From Oryzias latipes (Eukaryota; Chordata; Actinopteri; Beloniformes; Adrianichthyidae), in contig NC_019879.2 in the NCBI RefSeq assembly GCF_002234675.1, positions 6,577,325-6,641,324 of the forward strand: a stretch of 64,000 nt of DNA. Direction: 5' to 3'. The position numbers and the translations under genes are program-made. This document shows positions 44,893 to 57,349 of this stretch, piece by piece; position 1 is the first letter of the stretch, and each line of letters starts with the position of its first letter. The notes beneath the pieces are model-generated. The model was not told the origin of the DNA. It ran no database searches and worked only from the letters and a program-made list of their open reading frames with translations.

Positions 44893-45162
44893 TCAGTAGG
44901 GGGCGAACAGAATGGATCCCTGGCTCGCTCTTATTGGACCGGGAGCCGGACGAAGGAAGGAGGCCGTGAAGAGCGGAGCTGATGCTGGAGGGCGAGGATG
45001 GAGGGAAATGCCAGGAGTGAGGGGGGAGGAGGTGGGTGAGAGGAGAGAAGGAGAGGAAAGAGCAGAGGAAGGGAGAGAGATGGCAGGTGACAGAGGTGAG
45101 GGGGGAGAAGCGAAAGGAGTGGAAAGGAAGGAGGGACTGAGGGAGGCTTTCCCAAGCTCCTT
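44893..45162 (-). CDS. znf385b: znf385b terminal coding exon
   Basis: It has no ATG of its own, so a plain ORF search misses it. The acceptor is TTTCTGCAG at 45163 and the stop TGA is at 44893-44895 (followed by a second TGA and a TAG). It encodes 89 residues: [13 protein letters not shown], a Ser/Pro/Leu-rich stretch, then [16 protein letters not shown] and SILFAPY. On the plus strand it is a GA-rich polypurine block. Relative to mammals the short LAAKLAFQ segment before this exon is not seen. A candidate AATAAA on - lies at 44720-44725. Confidence 0.9.
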   Translation of the reverse strand, partial: KELGKASLSPSFLSTPFASPPSPLSPAISLPSSALSSPSLLSPTSSPLTPGISLHPRPPASAPLFTASFLRPAPGPIRASQGSILFAPY

Positions 45163-48100
45163 CTGCAGAAACGAGAAAAAGGAGAAAAATAATTAACGCC
45201 AGGGAGAAAATGTTGAGGTTAAAAAAACAAAATCATGAAGTGAGATGAATAAAAGTGAAATAAGAGCAGACAAAACATGAAGAAGAAAAGTGTGAGTAGA
45301 GGAGGAAACAATAGCACCAAGACAAGTAAGGAAACAGTCAAATATAGTGTAAAAAAAAAGAGGAGGAGGAAATGTGGTTGTGTCAGAAATGGAAATATTC
45401 AAAAGAAGAGGGTAAGGCCAAATCAAAATGGAGAAGACACATGTTGGAAGGAAAAAAGAAACAGGAGGATCAGGAGAAATATGACTGGTCTGAATCCTCA
45501 TACATCTGCTAAATAAACGTGTTGGGTTTCCACTCACATTTATGGACGTTCGCTGCTGTTTGTTATAGGGGCTGTATTTGGGTTTGCTGGGTTTCCCTGC
45601 CACTCTGTCTTTGTGCCTCCTACTGGAAATGTGCTGCAACGACAACACCACACTCAGTGTCAAGCCCAGACTGTGGACACATCAAATCAAATCAAATCAT
45701 ATCAAATCAAATCAAATCAAACGTATTTATAAAATAGCGCTTCTCATGCATTTTACGCAGCTCGAAGCGCTTTAATATTAAAAATAGAAAACACACACTA
45801 TTACAGTAAAATCAACAGACCGAGGAAATTATGCAAGATTCACGAGAACACAGCAAAGAAAAAAAAAGAACACCCAATATGTCAAACTTCAATAACTGGC
45901 ACAAAAAAAAAAAAAAGGTTCAGTTTATTCCTTTGTTTATTTTTTTATTGCCAGTCTAAGACATAAAAATGCATCAGAAAGCTGGAGAAACTGAATCTTC
46001 AGAGAGTAAAATGACCTTAATTCAAGAAAAATTGTCCTATTTTCTGCCTTGCAAGAAAATTAATCTTCTCAAAGTGTTTCAATAGCAATGCAATCTTAGA
46101 GAAATATGTCTTAGTGACTAGAGCTTTTTTCTTAAAAATAAGAATTCTAGGAAAGAGTACTTTTTTTTGCTTATTATAAAGAATGGGGGTAAGAATTTCT
46201 GACTTGTTTCTAGGGAGCCGGTTCTTGCAGTGTTGTGAGGACTTGCATATCTCACCTGCTTCAGTTGGATCTCGGAGTTGACGTGGACATCGCAGATCTG
46301 GCAGTGGAAGGTTTTATTCTGCAAGCCGGACCCTTTCGGTCCAGAGCTGCTGCTGCTTCCGCTGCTCTTCAGCTTTGCTCCTGGTCTTGGGTAAGCTTTG
46401 ATGGGCCCAGAACCGTTGCGAGCCTCCAACATGGTTTTGTGCTTCGAACCTAAAATACCACAGAAGACAAAAATACGCACAATCACCAACTTTTTACAAA
46501 GAGATTTTTTTTTACATTGACTTCCCTTTCTTCCATTTAGCTGATGTTATTATCAACCAGCGAAAGCATTAGATTCATCTTTACACTGCAAACTATTTGA
46601 TCCTTGCAAGTATTTAAAACACTGTTTTCAGTTTCAGTTTCTTTATTCCAAACACAAATGAAAAATAAACACAGTAGTTAAAAATAGACAGATAAAGCAA
46701 TACAGTGGGCTTGAAAAGGTTGAAGAGAAACCTGTCTGATCCCACCCCTGTTTCACACCTGATGATGTGCGTATTTCTCTTAACAGATTTGTAGAAAACA
46801 TTCACATAACATTCTGCATCCCAACTGTGTAAAAGTGACATTTTTTGTTTAATTATTAATTTCTGGCCTTATAAAGTTTCTACTAGTGACTTCTTGTAGG
46901 TTTTTTTGAATACATTTAAACTTTTGCTTTGTTTTAAACCTTCATCCAATCCGTTCCATAAATCCACACCATAATTTGATGGAAAAAAAAATTGTAGTGC
47001 AAATGCACTGCTTTTTGAAATTCAGTTGTGCTCTTAAATCGTAACTCCCATCTCTGTCTCTGAACATTTGCTGAATGTTTATTGGTAGTAAGTTGTTTCT
47101 GGTTTTATACATGATGAGTGCCGACATCAGTTTCACTAGATCCCCTAGTTTCAATAAACCAGACTTTAAAAATAGTGCGTTTGTACTGTATGTGTCCCAT
47201 CATCCAAGATCTTTCAGTGGGGATTACATTGTTTTAAAGCTCTCTACACCTTTACAACCTCTTCTCAAAATCAACACAGTTAATACCTTTTGCTGTTAAA
47301 CACTAAACACCACTCAGAAAGAAAAACCATAAATAAAATGACACACAAATGTATTTTTGTGCACAGATTTGGAACAGTGGATTAGCTTGGTTTGCTCGGT
47401 CTTGGTGGTTGGAGTAGTTACCAGAGAGCTCCAGCAGAGGGCGACACACAGCTATCAAAAGCATGTCTAAAGCCTCTTCTTCTCACCTGCGTTGTGAGCC
47501 TCCAGCTGAGACAAAGAGTTGACCGCCACTTTACAAAGAGAGCAGTAAAGCAACTTCTTGGCTTTCTCCTCCTCTGACTCCACGGAAAGAGAAGCTTCCT
47601 GAGAGGAGGACGTCAGGGGAGGGGCGGAGCAAGACGATGGGGTGACAGGAGCAGGAGAAGTAGACGAAGAGGAAGATGATAAAGAAGAAGAAAGGCCAGG
47701 AGCTGGCAAAGCAGAAGGGGGACTGGAGGAAGGAGGCTCACTGCCTGCCCTGCTAGACGAGGGGGAGGAAGAGGAGAGGGGTGAGGAGGGGAGGAGGAGG
47801 AAGGGTTTCAGGGGAGTGGGAGAATCAGTGGGGCTGCATAGCAGTTCTGGAAGAGAAATGGAGAAATAAAATGACTTCAGGTTAAAAAAAAACAAAACAA
47901 CAAAAGCTGCTGTGGCAAACTAATGGAAACCCACCTGTGTGCTGGTTGCCGGTTAGGACAGGGGGGGTGGGAGTCCCACAGCTGTTCCCATTGTTCTCAG
48001 TAGAGACGGTCATCTTAGCCTTGGCCTTGTTCTCCTGAGACTTCAGCTTTTTGGCGTGACGACTGCCTCTGTAATGAGCCTCGGCTTGAGACTGAACACA

Positions 48101-51100
48101 GAAAGAACAAAGTTGTGTTTCTGTGTTGGATTCCTCCCGGTGTGTAACATTTGTGAATGGTTAACTGTCAAAGTTATACTTCAAGATTTATATTCTCTTA
48201 CTTCGCATGTCATCCAAAGGCTATAAAAGAAACTGGATGCTGTTTCCAAGACAAACTCCCATCGATTCAGAGGCTCGCTTCCTCAATAATCCTCAGTAGT
48301 CTCTGTCATTTACAATGACGTATAAATGACACCAATCTCCCCATTTGTAAAGCTTTCATTCAAAATTGAACACAAATGTAATCATAAACACTTTAGTTTG
48401 AAAACGGTTGGTTTAAAACAAATATAAATAAAGTTATGAAACATAGTTATGATCCGAAGCCAAAGTTACGTACAGATCTACCGTGAGACTGTTTTGACGT
48501 CTCACAAATTCGTGCGTAAGTGCTGCGTTTAAATACCAGTGGAACGCTCGGTCATTATTATTTTCACAGTCTCACGGTAGATCCGTGCGTAACTTTGGCT
48601 TCGTGTGTGCGTAACAAGGGATTCGTGCGTGTTTTTTAAAAATGTGTGTGTGTAAGTAGTTTCAAGCTGTTGTAATCTTAATTTCTGCACACGTAAATTG
48701 CATTTTGTATTTTTTTCATTTTATATTTTTTTAACTTATACACAAAACGTATTATGTGAGTAACAAATCACGCACAAATCCAAATTTATCCACAAATCCT
48801 AATTTACGCACGCACAAAGCAAGAATATGCATACACAAATCCTAATTTACGCACAAATCAAGAATTACGCACGCACAAATCCGACTGAGTCTAATTTCTC
48901 TGATCTCAGATTGGTACCCCTGCTTTCAAAGTGCCTCGTTTCTGAGCAGCAAAATGCTAGCTTTGACATTTTCAATCAGCTCCATCTTTTCTGCAGCCAC
49001 GTATTAGAATTCACTGTTTGAAATGCTGGATATTGATACCATCTTTTCCAAAGATCAGTGCGATGTGGCCGTCGTTACTCACATTCTTTCAAACTACTGT
49101 TATTATTTATTTATTTTTTTAAGTTTGTCTTTTTGAGGTACAAAGCCCTCTATGTTCATTATGTCTGCAACTGAGTGAATGGATGCAGCTTCTGGCGGAC
49201 ATGAGAAACAGCCCACAGCGACCACTGAATGCGTTTGACTCCATCTGTCTTCAGGGATTCAAAGACAGGATTACTTAACAGCTGTAAGCTTAAAGAGTGT
49301 TAGGTGTCCCAAATGTGTTCTCCGCATTTGTGTTCTCTCTCTGATCCAGTTTGAAGGCTTACTGTCCCGCATTAATCAGAGAGGGTAAAAATGAAAACAA
49401 GAATAAAATCCAGGGACCTGTTTTATGATGAAAACAAGAAAAATATCATAAAGTTGAGGAAGCCTGAGCAGGCTGGCTCCCCATCCCGCTGCCGGTCTCT
49501 GTCTGGCCGCCAGCTCGCCTTCAGAGAATCCGTATAGTGATCAGGATCTCTCCAGCTCCATGGGCCCTGCGACAGACTGTCTAGGGTGTACCCGCCTTCG
49601 GCCAACAGTAGCCAGGACAAGTACTGAGATCGCGTTGCTGCCAGACCTTTACGCAAGACCCCAGATTATGTCTGTACCATTGAATTAACATTGAAACCGG
49701 CCGCCTCTGCCGCGGTGTGAAAGCACCTTAACCGTAACCCCTAATCCTAAACTTAGCCCTTCCTCTGGGTACGTGCAGCCAAGAAAAAAAGTTCAGCACT
49801 GGCCGCACGTATTTGGAAAATTGCGTGGGAATAGTCACTTTCTTTCTGGCACTTCATTGTATTTGCTGTGCAAGTGAATCCAACAATCTGCATGTGCTAG
49901 CATCAAATCAGTTCTGAGCCACAGCCAGTGCTGCTTGCTGGTGCAGTGTAGCCTAAATTATTGATTAATTATAATGTAATTCAAAGCCTTTTTGTGGTTC
50001 TTCTCAAAGATCTTTTTCATGTGTAATTTTATTAAACAGCATGGTCTAGTACACACATGCATTTATCCACACATTGTTCAAAAAGTGCCGATATAGAAAC
50101 AAAAGTATGTCACTTTTCACCATTTCGTTACCGCTAAAGTGACAGAAACTAAACTTTTGAGAATAGAGACTGTCAGTCGGTGTCAAGCTCTTCACTCATG
50201 CAAGATACATCTTACAGAAAGAGGGGATCTAGGGCGGGGCTACCCAGCTCAGCACCAATGGTCATATAAAGGAGATTTTGGCAACATGGCAACTATGGAG
50301 TCCCACAGGGCTCAGTCTTGGGACCGATCCTGTTTACGCTTTATATGCTACCCCTAGGAAACATAATCAGGAAACACAGCATTCATTTTCATTGTTATGC
50401 CGACGATACGCAGTTGTATTTATCCATGAAGCCTGACCAGAATGACCAGATAGAGAAACTGAATGCCTGCATCAGAGACATCAAGACCTGGATGACAATT
50501 AATTACCTCCTCTTGAACCCAGAAAAAACTGAGGTCATTATACTAGGTCCTAAAAACCTCAGAGATGCTCTGTCTGCTCAGATAGTCTCCCTGGATGGCA
50601 TAAGTATAGCCCCCAATTCCACAGTTAGAAACCTTGGGGTTTTATTTGACCAGGATTTATCATTTAAGGCTCACATATCTCAGGCGTTTAGAACTGCCTT
50701 TTTTTCACCTGCGGAATATTGCTAAGATCAGAAATATACTTTCTAAGAGTGATGCTGAAAAACTCATCCATGCATTTGTTACGTCGAGGCTGGATTACTG
50801 TAACTCCTTGTTAGCAGCGTGTCCTAAGAGTTCCTTAAGAAGTCTCCAGCTTGTTCAGAACGCAGCAGCTAGATCAGGGGTCGGGAACCTATGGCTCGCG
50901 AGCCATATATGGCTCTTTTGATGGTCACATGTGGCTCGCAGACAAATCTTTAATTATACTTTTTTTTTCATTAGACCAGTCCTTCTCGGGCGCGATGCGA
51001 TGCCAGAGGCGCGCAGTAGTAGCGTTGCTTGGAGAAAAAACTATCAGTTTACTATTATCTATTATTTCACAGAGTTTGTACCACCCGGAAACCTGTGAAT

Positions 51101-54100
51101 TGCCGTGCCTAAAACGGCGCGCTCCCGTCTCTGAGAAAGAGCGCGCAGTTGCGGGGACGGGATGTGTGAGGGAGAAGGGGGGGGGGGGGGGGGGGCAGCA
51201 GGTGAATCGCGCAGGGATGGCAAAAACGTAAACGCCGCTGCCTGTCACTCACTGCAGCGTGTGAGTGTGTGTTTAACTCCACGTCTGCATGTGAGCAGTC
51301 TTTCTCACATCTACAAAACATTCAGACCTACGATCACGTTTAAAGTCTCAACGCCTGCATGAAGCAGAAACTCACCACGTATCAACCGGACAAGACCATC
51401 AGCAAAACTACCACGAATCATTTATTAGCAACAGCATAACGATGACTTATTGTACTTTAAAAGTGTTAAAATTACATCAAATGCACACATTCATTTGTAT
51501 TTTTAGTTTTAAACATATTGTCGCGGACTGAGTTTAACTTTGCTGTTGGGCCTCGTTAAAAGTTCTGGAGTTCATGGAACGCATCGATCAAGCAGTGATC
51601 TGATTGGCCCTTTGTTCTGTCGCTCAGCCTGTTGTTAGGGAGTTTGGACCAATGGGGTTCAGCTATGGGCCGAATAAGGGAAATGGGAGGACTGGAGCGG
51701 GAGCAGGGGAATAAAAAGTTGAGAGAAGCGCTCTCGTCTCGTCTCGGCGGGCGAGAATAAGGAGTTGCTGAATTAATTGTACGGCGTTTGTTAGGGGTCT
51801 GCAGTAACCAGAACAAAGAACCTTAAAAGAAGTTAAGTCTCCGTGCCTCAGTGTGGGTAAGGGACGCTACATTATTGTATGGCTCTTTCAAAATTACATT
51901 TAAAAATATGTGGCGTTTATGGCTCTCTTGGTCAAAAAGGTTCCCGACCCCTGAGCTAGATTGTTAGCAGGAACTACCAGAAGAGATCACATCACTCCTG
52001 TGTTAGTTTCGCTCCATTGGCTCCTAGTTGATTCTAGAATCAAGTTCAAGATCCTCCTGTTAACCTATAAGGCCTTACATGGAATGGCCCCGTCCTATAT
52101 TAAGGACCTCATAGTCCCTTATCATCCAATGAGAACACTTCGCTCGCAAAATGCAGGACTGCTTGTGGTTCCTAGAATTAGTAAAAGTACGGTTGGAGGT
52201 AGAGCGTTTAGCCACCAAGCCCCTGTTTTATGGAATAAACTCCCAGCTCATGTAAGAGAGGCCGACTCAGTTTCTACATTCAAAGTTAGACTGAAAACAT
52301 TCCTCTTTGGACAGGCTTATTGTCAGACTAGTTAGTATTCAGAGATTATTTAACTTAATGTTAATGTGTTTAAATTAAACTTAATAACCTTTAAAAGGCT
52401 GCTAGAAGTTGAAGCTGGGGTAACTATGGTACACTGGGGTTCTGTCCTCTTTTCTTTTCTACTTCTACCCTTCCTCTCTTCTCTATTCTTGATCATAATT
52501 TATCATTTAGTTCTCCATGCCTCTGTTTGGTACAGTGCGATTCATGTATTGTCCCTCTTTTCCTCTCCCCTCCTGGGGAGTGGGAGTGCTTCCAGACTCC
52601 AGTTGGCTCATCCGTGCTCCAGTTCCTGACCGTTTACCTCGCCTTTGCTCCTGCTCCTACACCTGGCTGTGGATCCTGCCTCTGGCTCATCTCTGGCTCG
52701 TCTCTGCTCTGTACCTGACCGAGTACCTCGTCTCTGCTCCTGCTCCTGTCTGCTCCTGTGGTTCCTGTCTCCGGCTCGACTCGCGCCCTTGACTGTCCCC
52801 ACAACCACGGCTGGATGAAGCTCGTCTGCTGGACTTTTATATATATATATGTAGTTGTAGATTTAGATAAGTTAATTCTTCTCTAAGATTTCTGGTAAAT
52901 CGCCTGTCCGTCCTGGGGGAGGATCCCTCCTTCATGTGGGCACCCCTGAGGTTTCTTCGTTTTTTCCGGAATCCGGTTTTTTTGGGAGTTTTTCCTTACC
53001 GCGAAGGGGGGTCTAAGGGCAGGGATGCCAGTATAGCTTAGTCAGTTTGTTAGTTCATTTTAGTATTTTCCTATTGAACTCTTTGTATTCGTGATCCTTT
53101 TAAGTTCATGTTTTACTTCGAAGCCCATCGAGACGACTGTTGTTGTGATTTTGGGCTATACAAATAAAATTGAATTGAATTGAATTGAAACAGAGGCTTC
53201 TAAAATAATTAATAAACATTAAATATGGCTTTTTAAGACATTTAGGTGGTGGGATTTTGGTTAAAAACTTCCTAATCTCAATTAAAACACCACTGGAAAC
53301 ATTTTTATAATCGTTTGAAAAGAAATTAGGACTAAATGAAATGAAAATGCTTATTTGCTTATTTCATCCTTTCAGAGGAGCTTTTTCATGCAAGCTCAAA
53401 AGAACAGAGTTAATCATATTTATATGAATGTGGGATCACAAAGAAGCTGTCGCATTTTGATTGTAGGCTTTTTGGAACTAGCAACTTGCACCAGTGTTTG
53501 GCAGATCTCTTTCTTCTTCATTGACTATGATCACCACAACCCGATACAAAAAGAAAATAGACCTGAAGGAAAAACCCGAGCATCTGCTATTGTGTCAAAC
53601 ACTTTCACTATAGTACGTGTGAAACACCAGCTGTCAGGCCACCTGAGTCCACAGTTGGAATGTACATTGCACATTAGATGGGATTAACCCTTAACCTCTA
53701 AGGAATAGGAACACTGTTCCTACCAAAGTATCAGATGTTGACAAGTTCCAGATAAGAAACTACATTTCATTGAAATGAAAAACAAAAACGTCTTTAGACT
53801 TTTAAAATGCTTCTTGATTTAGAGGAGATGCTGCATATTTTATTGCAGAATCCGATCTAGTCAGGTGTAGACACCAACACTTAATTCTGCATGGATTTGT
53901 TACAAAAATAAAAAGAGGTGACTGAACTCTTCATAAAACATAACCGCCTCTCAAACATCCCCTTTCGACCATCGCTTCAAAACGCCATCTCTCCATTCGT
54001 GCATCAATGAATGCACCACAGCCAGCACATCGGGCAGCAAACTCTGTAAGGCATTTTCACACACAGCAGAGCAACATTCCAGAATGATCTGTGCACAAGT

Positions 54101-54846
54101 GCAATGTAATACTGTCCTCCTGTGACAGTGTAGAATATTCATGACTCGAGCTTTACTCAGCTTATTATGCCGAAGCGATGCTCCTTCTCCCTCTTTCTCC
54201 TTAGCTGTGACTCCTTTTTTTTTGGCGTTCACACATGAATAATTTGAATGACTCATGGATTAGCCACGTTGGATGGAGTCTAATCGTGTCAGCTTATTGT
54301 TTGTCAGTTGGTCATGAATGAACTGAACGCCATTCATGCAGGGGGAAACCTGATTACACACACCCAAGTCTCACAGAGTGGTTTGTGCTCCTCCGCAGTC
54401 TTTAACTGAAAGCTGAGCATTTATCTGTACTTTGACGGTTTCTCCTGACACGCCAGGTTTCTCCATCACAAAAACACACATGTAGATGAACTGCATACAC
54501 ACTTACATCTGAATTGAATCTCAGTTGGCAGACGTTGCAGGAGATGATTTGCTTCCTTTTGGGCACCATGGTCACCCCAAAGGTGTGGTTTATGACAGCT
54601 TTTTGCACCGGGTCCATCTGGACAAGACAAGAACGGTTTTAGAGGCGGGTCGCTGTGCAGCGATTCTTTCATCAGTTTGTTCGATGCGGTGGAAACAGCA
54701 ATGGCACACACGCTCATGTACCGTGTTGAAGTTTGGGAAGAGTCCAACTGGAGATGTCGTTTCAACTGAAAACGGCAGGAACGGCTTCATCATCACTGAG
54801 GGACCAGTGGCTCCCATGAGCCCTGGTGTCGATCCACCGCCATTAC
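44893..54846 (-). CDS. znf385b: Zinc finger protein 385B (5' exons beyond the right edge)
   Basis: Seven coding exons in transcript order: 54722-54846 (VMMKPFLPF... VGLFPNFNT), 54507-54617 ([15 protein letters not shown]...), 47935-48091, 47487-47846, 46256-46449, 45538-45633 and 44893-45162. Phases fit throughout. Counting from MDPVQKAV the product is 395 residues. Three U1-type C2H2 fingers start at about residues 27 ([17 protein letters not shown]), 191 ([17 protein letters not shown]) and 259 ([17 protein letters not shown]). A long Ser/Pro-rich linker lies in the fourth exon. The C-terminus is [15 protein letters not shown], the family signature. The protein is nuclear and binds RNA/DNA through its fingers; human ZNF385B is linked to p53-type apoptosis in B cells. 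The 125-base exon enters in mid-codon, so longer isoforms start right of 54,846. Neighbour sestd1 is conserved in other vertebrates. Confidence 0.95.
45683..45790 (-). repeat. LINE/SINE tail with (CAAAT)n
   Basis: Tandem ATCAAATCAAATCAAATCAT is followed by GTATTTATAAAATAGCGCTT and CTCGAAGCGCTTTAATATT, the 3' end of a dispersed element in minus orientation. It lies between the 45,633 exon and the 46,256 exon of znf385b. Confidence 0.6.
46615..47230 (-). mobile_element. LINE 3' fragment in a znf385b intron
   Basis: On - it encodes [39 protein letters not shown] and SIKLWCGF, the C-terminal region of a fish non-LTR retrotransposon. Its 3' end is AT-rich, near 46,620. Frameshifted and 5'-truncated. 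Confidence 0.65.
48455..48603. repeat. Palindromic repeat (37-bp arms) in a znf385b intron
   Basis: Left arm 48455-48491 (CGAAGCCAAAGTTACGTACA, then GATCTACCGTGAGACTG); right arm 48567-48603 is its inverse with few mismatches; the loop is about 75 bases. To the right, 48,620-48,890 is full of CGCACAAATCC / AATTTACGCAC motifs, which may be part of the same element. Confidence 0.7.
50875..51953. mobile_element. hAT element (1,079 bp) with 8-bp target duplication, inserted in the L2-like LINE
   Basis: It is flanked on both sides by AGCTAGAT (50867-50874 and 51954-51961). Ends are CAGGGGTCGGGAACCTATGG and, inverted on the right, CAGGGGTCGGGAACCTTTTT. TATGGCTC motifs recur inside both ends. No transposase ORF is present. 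A poly-G run lies at 51,178-51,196. Confidence 0.9.
51519..51871 (+). mobile_element. Candidate solo LTR inside the hAT element
   Basis: TGTCGCGGACTGAG at the left and GGGACGCTACA at the right give TG...CA ends over 353 bp. An AATAAA (GGGGAATAAAAAGTTG) lies in the middle. The flanks AAACATATTG and ATTGTATGGCTC share ATTG, a possible 4-bp target duplication. Its removal would leave a continuous hAT sequence. No internal coding region. Confidence 0.45.
53190..54480. other. znf385b intron sequence next to the MDPVQ exon
   Basis: No repeat family or ORF was recognised. The part from about 53,940 to 54,440 is less AT-rich, non-repetitive, and carries motifs such as GTGCAATGTAATACTG and TATTCATGACTCGAGC. 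It could be regulatory, but this is inference only. Confidence 0.3.
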
Positions 54847-55589
54847 CTGCAGGGAACAGAGACAGACAGATTGTTAAAAAAAACTCTGTCTGGATCGGAG
54901 GCAACAAAAACGTAAAGAAATGTTTTCTGCTTTTAGTCTTTAATTAGTTTTTTTTAAATAACATTGATGATGACTTTTCAAGAAATCCAAATGAGGCAAT
55001 CAGAAAATCTATCAATTCTGCAAATAAAGGCAGAATATGGCCAAAAAAATAACATTTCAGATTTTTCATACCAAATTTTGTATCGAAAATTACAAATGAT
55101 AGACTTTATTTAACAAAAACAATTTTGTTTTAACGCCTCCTTTGGAATTTGGCTCGTAAAAAAAGTGCAACTACGTACGAGCTTTACAAATGTTTGTAGA
55201 ACAATCCAGCAAATGCTTGTGCGCTTTTCAGAGGGAAACATTTCTTGCACTTGTCAAATCATTTATCATTTTTTCTTTCCTATCTTTTTCTCGGCTTTGC
55301 AGAAGGAGCTCATCTTCGTCGGATGCCTTTTTTTTTGCGTGTGCGCCTTGCGTGAATTAGCATGGCTAACTTAACTCCGGACAGCGGAAGCTTTAAAAAG
55401 CAGAGCGCTGGGAAAATAAAATCTCGATTTTCCCAAAAATAACCCCTCTAATACCACAAATTCAAATTAATCCATAAAAAAGATTTATTGTCCAGCCCTA
55501 CTTCAAACTGGAAGCGTTAAGCTTGTAATAGTATTCATATTCATTGAATTTTTTTGAATTAGTTGAAAGCAGGGTTAGGCTAAAAAAAA

Positions 55590-56065
55590 GTTTTCCCAAC
55601 CTCCTGCAAATGAAAAGGGTATGGAACAAGTGCAAACCTATCTAGACATGGTATTCCACCTAAAGTAACAAGCCAAACAAGGTGAGCACTGATCAGAGAT
55701 GCAGCCAAGAGGCCCTCTGGATGAAGTACAGGGATCTACAACTCCTGTAAGGGAGACTTTCCATTGGACAACTATCAGTCGAGGGCTGCACGAAAAGTGG
55801 CAAAAAGAAAGCTTTTGTTAAAAGAAAACCACAAGAAGTTTGCAGTTTGTTAGAAGCCATGGGAAGAAACCGGCAAACGTGAGGAAGAAGGTGCTCTGGT
55901 CAGATGAGACCAAAATAGTTTTTTTTTTTTGTCTAAATGCAAAATGCTATGTGTGGCAGAAACCTAACACTGCACATCACTCTGAACATACTACTGCCAC
56001 TGTCAAACATGGTGGTGGCAGCATCATGCTCTGGGGCTGCTTCTCTTTAGTTGTTCAGAGTTGAT
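55590..56065 (+). mobile_element. Tc1/mariner transposase fragment
   Basis: On + the reading includes a linker (VRKKVLWSDETKIVFF), with the aspartate of the DDE triad in SDETK. It continues YVWQKPNTAHHSEHTTATVK and HGGGSIMLWGCFS, a hallmark of Tc1-like transposases. Upstream code (RPSG..., TISRGL) is in other frames. The sequence after GCFS is lost, so the last catalytic residues are missing. Confidence 0.85.
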
Positions 56066-57349
56066 AAGTTGTGATTAGTGTAGAAAATAGACTGAACTCA
56101 TTTTGAGTTTGTCCTTCAGATTATGAATCAGAAAAACAGACCTCATGATGAATCCTGTTACCTTTAATGAACAAACATCTTTCAGTTATTAGATTTAAAA
56201 AGAATGAAAAGAAAGCACGCGAATACACGAATGGATCTCACTAGATTGTTCAGTTTACAGCAACATGAAAATCAAATGGTCAGAAATCAAAGAGTTGGGT
56301 AAGAGTTCTTAGCAAATCCTCCAAAGATGCAGTGCAGACTGTCATCTCTCATGTTTACGGCGCTGCAGACGGCAACCTTCTGTTTTACAGTAACATCACA
56401 TACATGTAGACAAAAGGCAGAGCAGCAGCTGCTTGAGGCAGAGGAAGGTAGCAATCCAGAGAGACTGAAGGCAAGCGGAAGGTGAGCGAGGGACTCACAT
56501 AATGAGTTCACGAGTCCAGTTGCCTTCAGGCCAACACGAGCAGCTCAGTGCACCTCAGCTCTCCTTCATTTCCATTTAAAGAGGCAGAAAGCATACAAAC
56601 TAGGACATCTAAACCAGGACATCCAACCAGGACCTCAACTGACCCCAGAAAGAATCCAAACCTGACGTTAACGCAGCATAGGGACTAGATACACCAAAAA
56701 CAGCATGTTTGAGTGAGGTTTGTAGAGGCGGAGAGCCTTAAATGTTGAGTTTAAAGTTTCAAAGTCTTAAAAGAGTGCTACATACATGACCTGTTCTAAA
56801 AAGGATTAAGCCAAAGAGAATAAGAATATTCTTTTAAGCCAGCACTCACATACACCAAAAACTCAAAATCTGAATAGAAAAAAAATCAACAAAAAGTAAA
56901 TAAACTCTGACAGATTACAGCTAATGATAAGTTTGAAATATTAAATAAATTTTAAATAAATAACACCTTTTGTGTCAGTTTAACTGAATTGACTTGAATT
57001 ATGTTTAATCTAAATCTGTTGGAACTAGTTATCATCCTACATGACTGCATTAATCATAGTCCATTCTATGTGCTTCATAAGGTTTTTAAATATGAATTAT
57101 TGTGTTCACACACATTTTAAATATACATTCATCCAGTCATAATGTACAGTAAATCAATTTAAAACAATCATGTGTAAACTTAGTTGTTTAGTTTAGCCTC
57201 AAATAAAAATGTTAGTTTATCCTTTCATTGAAATCGTATTTTCTCATTTTCTCATGACATTAACTTGTTAATGAGAAATGTGGATGAAAAAAATGTGGTG
57301 GTGGTGGTATGAAGAAGTTAGAATAGTGTTAGGACAAAGAGGTTAGAAG

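Larger units (their letters stand above)
50220..53188 (+). mobile_element. L2-like LINE, 5'-truncated, interrupted by a hAT element
   Basis: The reading starts in reverse transcriptase: [20 protein letters not shown], then [14 protein letters not shown] with the catalytic [17 protein letters not shown] and [15 protein letters not shown] frameshift at about 50,700 precedes [13 protein letters not shown]. At 50,875 it is broken by a hAT element and resumes at 51,962 with [15 protein letters not shown], then [12 protein letters not shown] and [12 protein letters not shown]. The 3' UTR (52,335-53,170) has CT-rich tandem motifs. The 3' end is GGGCTATACAAATAAA then (ATTGA)n. A dead copy inside the large znf385b intron. 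Confidence 0.9.

Noticed and set aside
44912..45196. 94-codon GA-rich ORF on +
   Set aside because: Antisense of the znf385b terminal exon.
45193..45663. Read-through of the znf385b 45,538-45,633 exon into 345 further bases
   Set aside because: The added sequence is hydrophobic and unlike the family, there is a good GTGAGT donor, and the true C-terminal exon is at 44893-45162.
48620..48890. CRISPR-like array of CGCACAAATCC motifs
   Set aside because: Repeats are short, irregular and lack uniform spacers, and the DNA is vertebrate.
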